A DNA stretch of 64,000 nt from Geomobilimonas luticola. GTDB taxonomy: Bacteria > Desulfobacterota > Desulfuromonadia > Geobacterales > Geobacteraceae. A program made the position numbers and the translations under genes. Below, one piece after another: positions 61,231-64,000 of the stretch. The number at the start of each line of letters is the position of its first letter. Position 1 is the first letter of the stretch. The notes beneath the pieces are model-generated. The model was not told where the DNA came from, searched no databases, and worked only from the letters and a program-made list of their open reading frames with translations. Location: assembly GCF_018476905.1 (NCBI RefSeq), contig NZ_JAHCVK010000001.1, positions 558,001-622,000 of the forward strand, written 5' to 3'.

Positions 61231-62061
61231 TCAATCAGCATACCTTCTACTCCAGCGCTGCAGAAGGTTTATCACCAGCAGCATGGTGAAGGATGCCACC
61301 AGCATTACCGTGGCGATGGCGGTGGCGCCTTGGTAGTCGTACTGTTCCAGCTTGGTGATGATCAGGAGCGGGGTGATCTCCGAGACCATCGGCATGTTGC
61401 CGGCGATGAAGATGATCGACCCGTATTCCCCCACCCCCCGGGCAAATGCCAGGGCGAAACCGGTCAGCACCGACGGGGTCAGGAGCGGAAAGAGGACCCG
61501 GCGGAAGGTCTGCCAGCGGCTGGCTCCCAGGCAGGCCGCGGCTTCCTCGATTTCGGCGTCGAGCTCTTCAATGACCGGCTGTACGGTGCGCACCACGAAG
61601 GGGAGGCCGATGAAGGTCATGGCGACGATGATCCCGAGGGGGGTGAAGGCCACCTTGATGCCGTGGGGTTCCAGGTATTTCCCCGCCCAGCCGTTGGCCG
61701 AGTAGACCGTGGCCAGGGTGATGCCGGCCACGGCCGTGGGGAGGGCGAAGGGGAGGTCCACCAGGGCGTCCACCAGCCGCTTGCCGGGGAAGGGGTAGCG
61801 CACCAGCACCCAGGCCACCAGTACGCCGAAGACCGCGTTGATTCCTGCCGCTGCCAGGGCCGCGCCGAAGGTGATCCGGTAGGAGGCCAGCACCCGCGGG
61901 GCTGCCACGGCTTCAAGGAAGTCGTGCCAGGAAAGACCCGCGGTCTTGAACACCAGCGCCGACAGGGGGATCAGCACGACCAGGCTCAGGTAGAGCAGGG
62001 TATACCCCATGGTCGGGCCGAAGCCGGGGAGGACGTTGTTAGTGCGTTTCAAGATTTTCAT
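61231..62061 (-). CDS. cysT: Sulfate ABC transporter permease CysT
   Basis: A 276-residue permease. It begins [20 protein letters not shown], has [20 protein letters not shown] near 85 and the [20 protein letters not shown] coupling loop near 175. It is the partner of CysW and is encoded 39 bases downstream of the binding-protein gene. Confidence 0.94.
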   Translation of the reverse strand: MKILKRTNNVLPGFGPTMGYTLLYLSLVVLIPLSALVFKTAGLSWHDFLEAVAAPRVLASYRITFGAALAAAGINAVFGVLVAWVLVRYPFPGKRLVDALVDLPFALPTAVAGITLATVYSANGWAGKYLEPHGIKVAFTPLGIIVAMTFIGLPFVVRTVQPVIEELDAEIEEAAACLGASRWQTFRRVLFPLLTPSVLTGFALAFARGVGEYGSIIFIAGNMPMVSEITPLLIITKLEQYDYQGATAIATVMLVASFTMLLVINLLQRWSRRYAD

Positions 62062-62100
62062 AAGTCCAATGGGTCCTGTGAGTCGTATAAGTTTTATGTG

Positions 62101-63111
62101 CTACTTCCTGCCAGCGGCGCCGGTGATCTGGTCGAACACCCCCCCATCGACAAAGTGGGTTTTCTGGGCCGACCGCCAGCCGCCGAAGACCTGGTCGATG
62201 GTGTAAAGCCTGACCTTGGCCAGTTTGGACGGGATCTTGGGATCGGTCGGCCGGTAGTAGTGTTTGGCGGCGATCTTCTGTCCTTCGTCGGAGTAGAGGA
62301 ATTTCAGATACTCCTCTGCCGCCTTCCGGGTCCCTTTCTTGTCCACCACCTTGTCTACCACCGTCACGGGCGGTTCGGCCAGGATGCTCTCGGAGGGGGT
62401 CACGATCTCGAACTTGTCCCGGCCCAGCTCGTTGATGGCGAGGAATGCCTCGTTCTCCCAGGCCAGCAGGACATCTCCCAGGCCGCGCTGCACGAAGGTG
62501 TTGGTGGAGCCGCGGGCGCCGGAGTCGAGCACCGGTACATTCTTGAAGAGCCGGGTCACGAATTCCTTCGCCTTGGCGTCATTGCCCCCTTTCTGGTGCA
62601 GGGCGTAGGCCCAGGCTGCCAGGTAGTTCCAGCGGGCGCCACCGGAGGTTTTGGGGTTGGGGGTGATGACCGAAACCCCCGGTTTTACCAGGTCGTCCCA
62701 GTTTTTGATCTTTTTGGGGTTCCCCTTGCGGACGAGGAAGACGATGGTGGAGGTGTAGGGGGAGCTGTTGTGGGGAAGCTCTTTCTGCCACCCCGGTTTG
62801 ATCAGTCCCTTTTCAGCTATGGCGTCGATGTCGTAGGCCAGGGCCAGGGTCACGACGTCGGCGTCCAGGCCGTCGATGACCGACCGGGCCTGTTTGCCGG
62901 AACCGCCGTGGGACTGCCTGATCGTTACTTTCTGCCCGGTCTTTTTCTGCCACTGCTGGGCGAAGGCGGTGTTGACCTCCTGGTACAGTTCCCGGGTAGG
63001 ATCATAGGATACGTTCTGCAGGGTGACGCTATCGGCGGCGAATGCGGGGAGCGCCGAGATGGTGGCAAGGGAAAGTGCAACGAGAAGGGTTTCGATGTTC
63101 TTGGTATGCAC
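62101..63111 (-). CDS. sbp: Periplasmic sulfate-binding protein
   Basis: A 336-residue sulfate-binding protein with a signal peptide (cleavage near FAA-D, residue 26). Family landmarks: [20 protein letters not shown] (the sulfate-site loop), [20 protein letters not shown] near 64 and [20 protein letters not shown] near 200. It is the first gene of the sbp-cysT-cysW-cysA-cysH-cysD-cysN run and follows a strong promoter. Confidence 0.95.
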   Translation of the reverse strand: MHTKNIETLLVALSLATISALPAFAADSVTLQNVSYDPTRELYQEVNTAFAQQWQKKTGQKVTIRQSHGGSGKQARSVIDGLDADVVTLALAYDIDAIAEKGLIKPGWQKELPHNSSPYTSTIVFLVRKGNPKKIKNWDDLVKPGVSVITPNPKTSGGARWNYLAAWAYALHQKGGNDAKAKEFVTRLFKNVPVLDSGARGSTNTFVQRGLGDVLLAWENEAFLAINELGRDKFEIVTPSESILAEPPVTVVDKVVDKKGTRKAAEEYLKFLYSDEGQKIAAKHYYRPTDPKIPSKLAKVRLYTIDQVFGGWRSAQKTHFVDGGVFDQITGAAGRK

Positions 63112-63266
63112 AATGATATCTCCTTTTATCTATAGTTATAGTAGATTGTTTGCTTAAAAAATATATGGGGTGTTTCAGGCTTTGCAGGTCGGCGGTTCGG
63201 GAAATCGATCCTGGCTGACGAAGTTACGCCGGGCCACCTATCTGCTCAGTTTTTGCATATGTTGAG

Positions 63267-63296
63267 AGCATATCGTAAGCGCACAAATGTTGTCAA
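63267..63296 (-). promoter_or_regulatory. Sigma-70 type promoter of the sulfate uptake operon
   Basis: On the minus strand, TTGACA (63296-63291) and TATGCT (63272-63267) are separated by 18 bases. It reads toward sbp, leaving a leader of about 150 bases. Confidence 0.6.
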
Positions 63297-63418
63297 GAAT
63301 TATTTTTATTGTCTATAGATTTTATATACTATAAGCGCAGATGGCGGCATCGCCAGTCACTAGCCCAGACCAGTCACCAATGTCGAGTCGACGGGGGCCT
63401 CCACTCTCCATTTTGGAC

Positions 63419-63458
63419 AAAAAAGGCCGGGGCATGCCTTCTGGCATAAACCCCGGCC
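63419..63458 (-). terminator. Intrinsic terminator of cysK
   Basis: On the minus strand, the stem GGCCGGGG...CCCCGGCC, with an inner ATGCC/GGCAT pairing, is followed by TTTTTT. It begins 27 bases after the cysK stop codon. Confidence 0.88.
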
Positions 63459-63484
63459 CCGGGTTGTCCGGTCAGCTCGGCTTC

Positions 63485-64000
63485 CTAGATCCCCTCGAAA
63501 AGTGCGGTGGAAAGGTAGCGCTCGGCGCCATCCGGCAGAATGACCACGATGGTCTTGCCGGCAAATTCGTCCAGCTTGGCAAGCCTGACAGCGGCGGCCG
63601 CGGCCGCGCCGCAGGAGATACCGACCAGGATGCCCTCTTCCCGGGCCAGGCGCTTGGCGAACTCGATCGCCTCGTCGCTGGAGACCTGCTCCACCCGGTC
63701 GACGATGGAGAGGTCGAGGGTGTCCGGGATGAAGCCGGCGCCGATCCCCTGGATCTTGTGGGGGCCGGGTTTGATCTCCTGGCCGGCCAGCTTCTGGCTG
63801 ATGACCGGGCTTTCCTTCGGTTCCACGGCGACGGAGGTGATCTGCTTCCCCTTCGTATTCTTTATGTAGCGGCTGATGCCGGTGATGGTGCCGCCGGTAC
63901 CCACCCCCGACACGAGGACGTCGATGGCGCCGTCGGTGTCGTTCCAGATCTCGGGACCGGTGGTCTTCTCGTGGATCTCGGGGTTGGCCGGGTTCTTGAA
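63485..64000 (-). CDS. cysK: Cysteine synthase (partial, C-terminal part)
   Basis: The frame is open to the right window edge; 171 C-terminal residues are visible. They include [17 protein letters not shown] at the edge, the PLP phosphate-binding loop [10 protein letters not shown] (about 31-40 of the visible part), GAGFIP and [15 protein letters not shown]. This is O-acetylserine sulfhydrylase, a PLP enzyme making cysteine from sulfide and O-acetylserine, the last step of the pathway served by the neighbouring cys genes. It has its own terminator. CysK versus CysM cannot be fully separated from this part, but the sequence fits CysK better. Confidence 0.92.
   Translation of the reverse strand, partial: FKNPANPEIHEKTTGPEIWNDTDGAIDVLVSGVGTGGTITGISRYIKNTKGKQITSVAVEPKESPVISQKLAGQEIKPGPHKIQGIGAGFIPDTLDLSIVDRVEQVSSDEAIEFAKRLAREEGILVGISCGAAAAAAVRLAKLDEFAGKTIVVILPDGAERYLSTALFEGI

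Larger units (their letters stand above)
63112..63484. other. Intergenic region between cysK and sbp
   Basis: No gene is seen. It contains the cysK terminator at its right, the sbp promoter in the middle and AT-rich near-palindromic motifs (ATCTATAGTTATAGTAGAT near 63129, TATAGATTTTATATACTATA near 63314). These resemble sites of Rrf2-type cysteine regulators, which is only a suggestion. Confidence 0.4.

Overview
The window looks like a chromosomal segment of a Geobacter-type deltaproteobacterium (Desulfuromonadota). From about 21.2 kb onward it is GC-rich core genome with ffs-dnaX-ybaB-recR, a one-chain pyruvate:ferredoxin oxidoreductase, an MglB/MglA pair, many amino-acid ABC transporters and a sulfate assimilation cluster. 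This assignment rests on gene content and order only, and the species cannot be named.

The first 21 kb is visibly AT-richer accessory DNA and reads as a defence/mobile island ending next to the SRP RNA gene. (a) 0.6-2.2 kb: an archaeal-type ATPase with a nuclease-like tail and a small unknown protein. (b) 2.3-11.5 kb: a tightly overlapping six-gene restriction-modification-like system: m5C methyltransferase, Vsr nickase, MORC/MutL-like GHKL ATPase, Z1 helicase-like ATPase, PD-(D/E)XK (DUF4420-like) nuclease and an AIPR protein. (c) 11.7-16.9 kb: the most novel part. An RtcR-like activator (CARF-like sensor, sigma-54 AAA+ domain, Fis-type HTH) sits before a near-consensus -24/-12 promoter with an upstream palindrome. 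That promoter leads into six packed small-to-medium genes: a 67-aa protein, a zinc-ribbon protein, a HAD phosphatase with a recombinase-like tail, a protein with an RNxxxH (HEPN-type) motif, a cytidine deaminase and a 56-aa protein with an FP repeat. No rtcA/rtcB is present. (d) 17.0-21.0 kb: a large serine recombinase with two RepB/ParB-like proteins, a divergent HTH protein and a membrane protein. A decayed copy of the second ParB gene's 3' end lies at 11.5 kb, so module (c) is bracketed by homologous ParB ends.

The core half runs as follows. DNA replication/repair genes (21.4-24.4 kb) precede por (24.4-28.0 kb), the MglB/MglA polarity switch (28.2-29.3 kb) and mobA. Next come two polar amino-acid ABC importers (31.2-33.5 and 40.7-43.4 kb), a porin, a LivK-like lipoprotein, a FadR-type regulator divergent from a proline catabolic bifunctional enzyme (36.6-40.6 kb) and a livHMGF operon (44.9-48.3 kb). 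Five EamA-type exporters, a MocR-type regulator, a YbaK deacylase and the AzlCD exporter are interspersed. A TGGTNNNACCA motif recurs upstream of the first importer, putA and livH, suggesting that the FadR-type protein coordinates amino-acid uptake and proline breakdown.

The last 9 kb (minus strand) encodes sulfate uptake (sbp, cysT, cysW, cysA), activation (cysD, cysN), an APS-type reductase (cysH) and, cut by the right edge, cysteine synthase (cysK). A single-cluster ferredoxin lies beside it. Several families of short imperfect palindromic repeats lie between genes of the core half. No tRNA gene or CRISPR array was seen.
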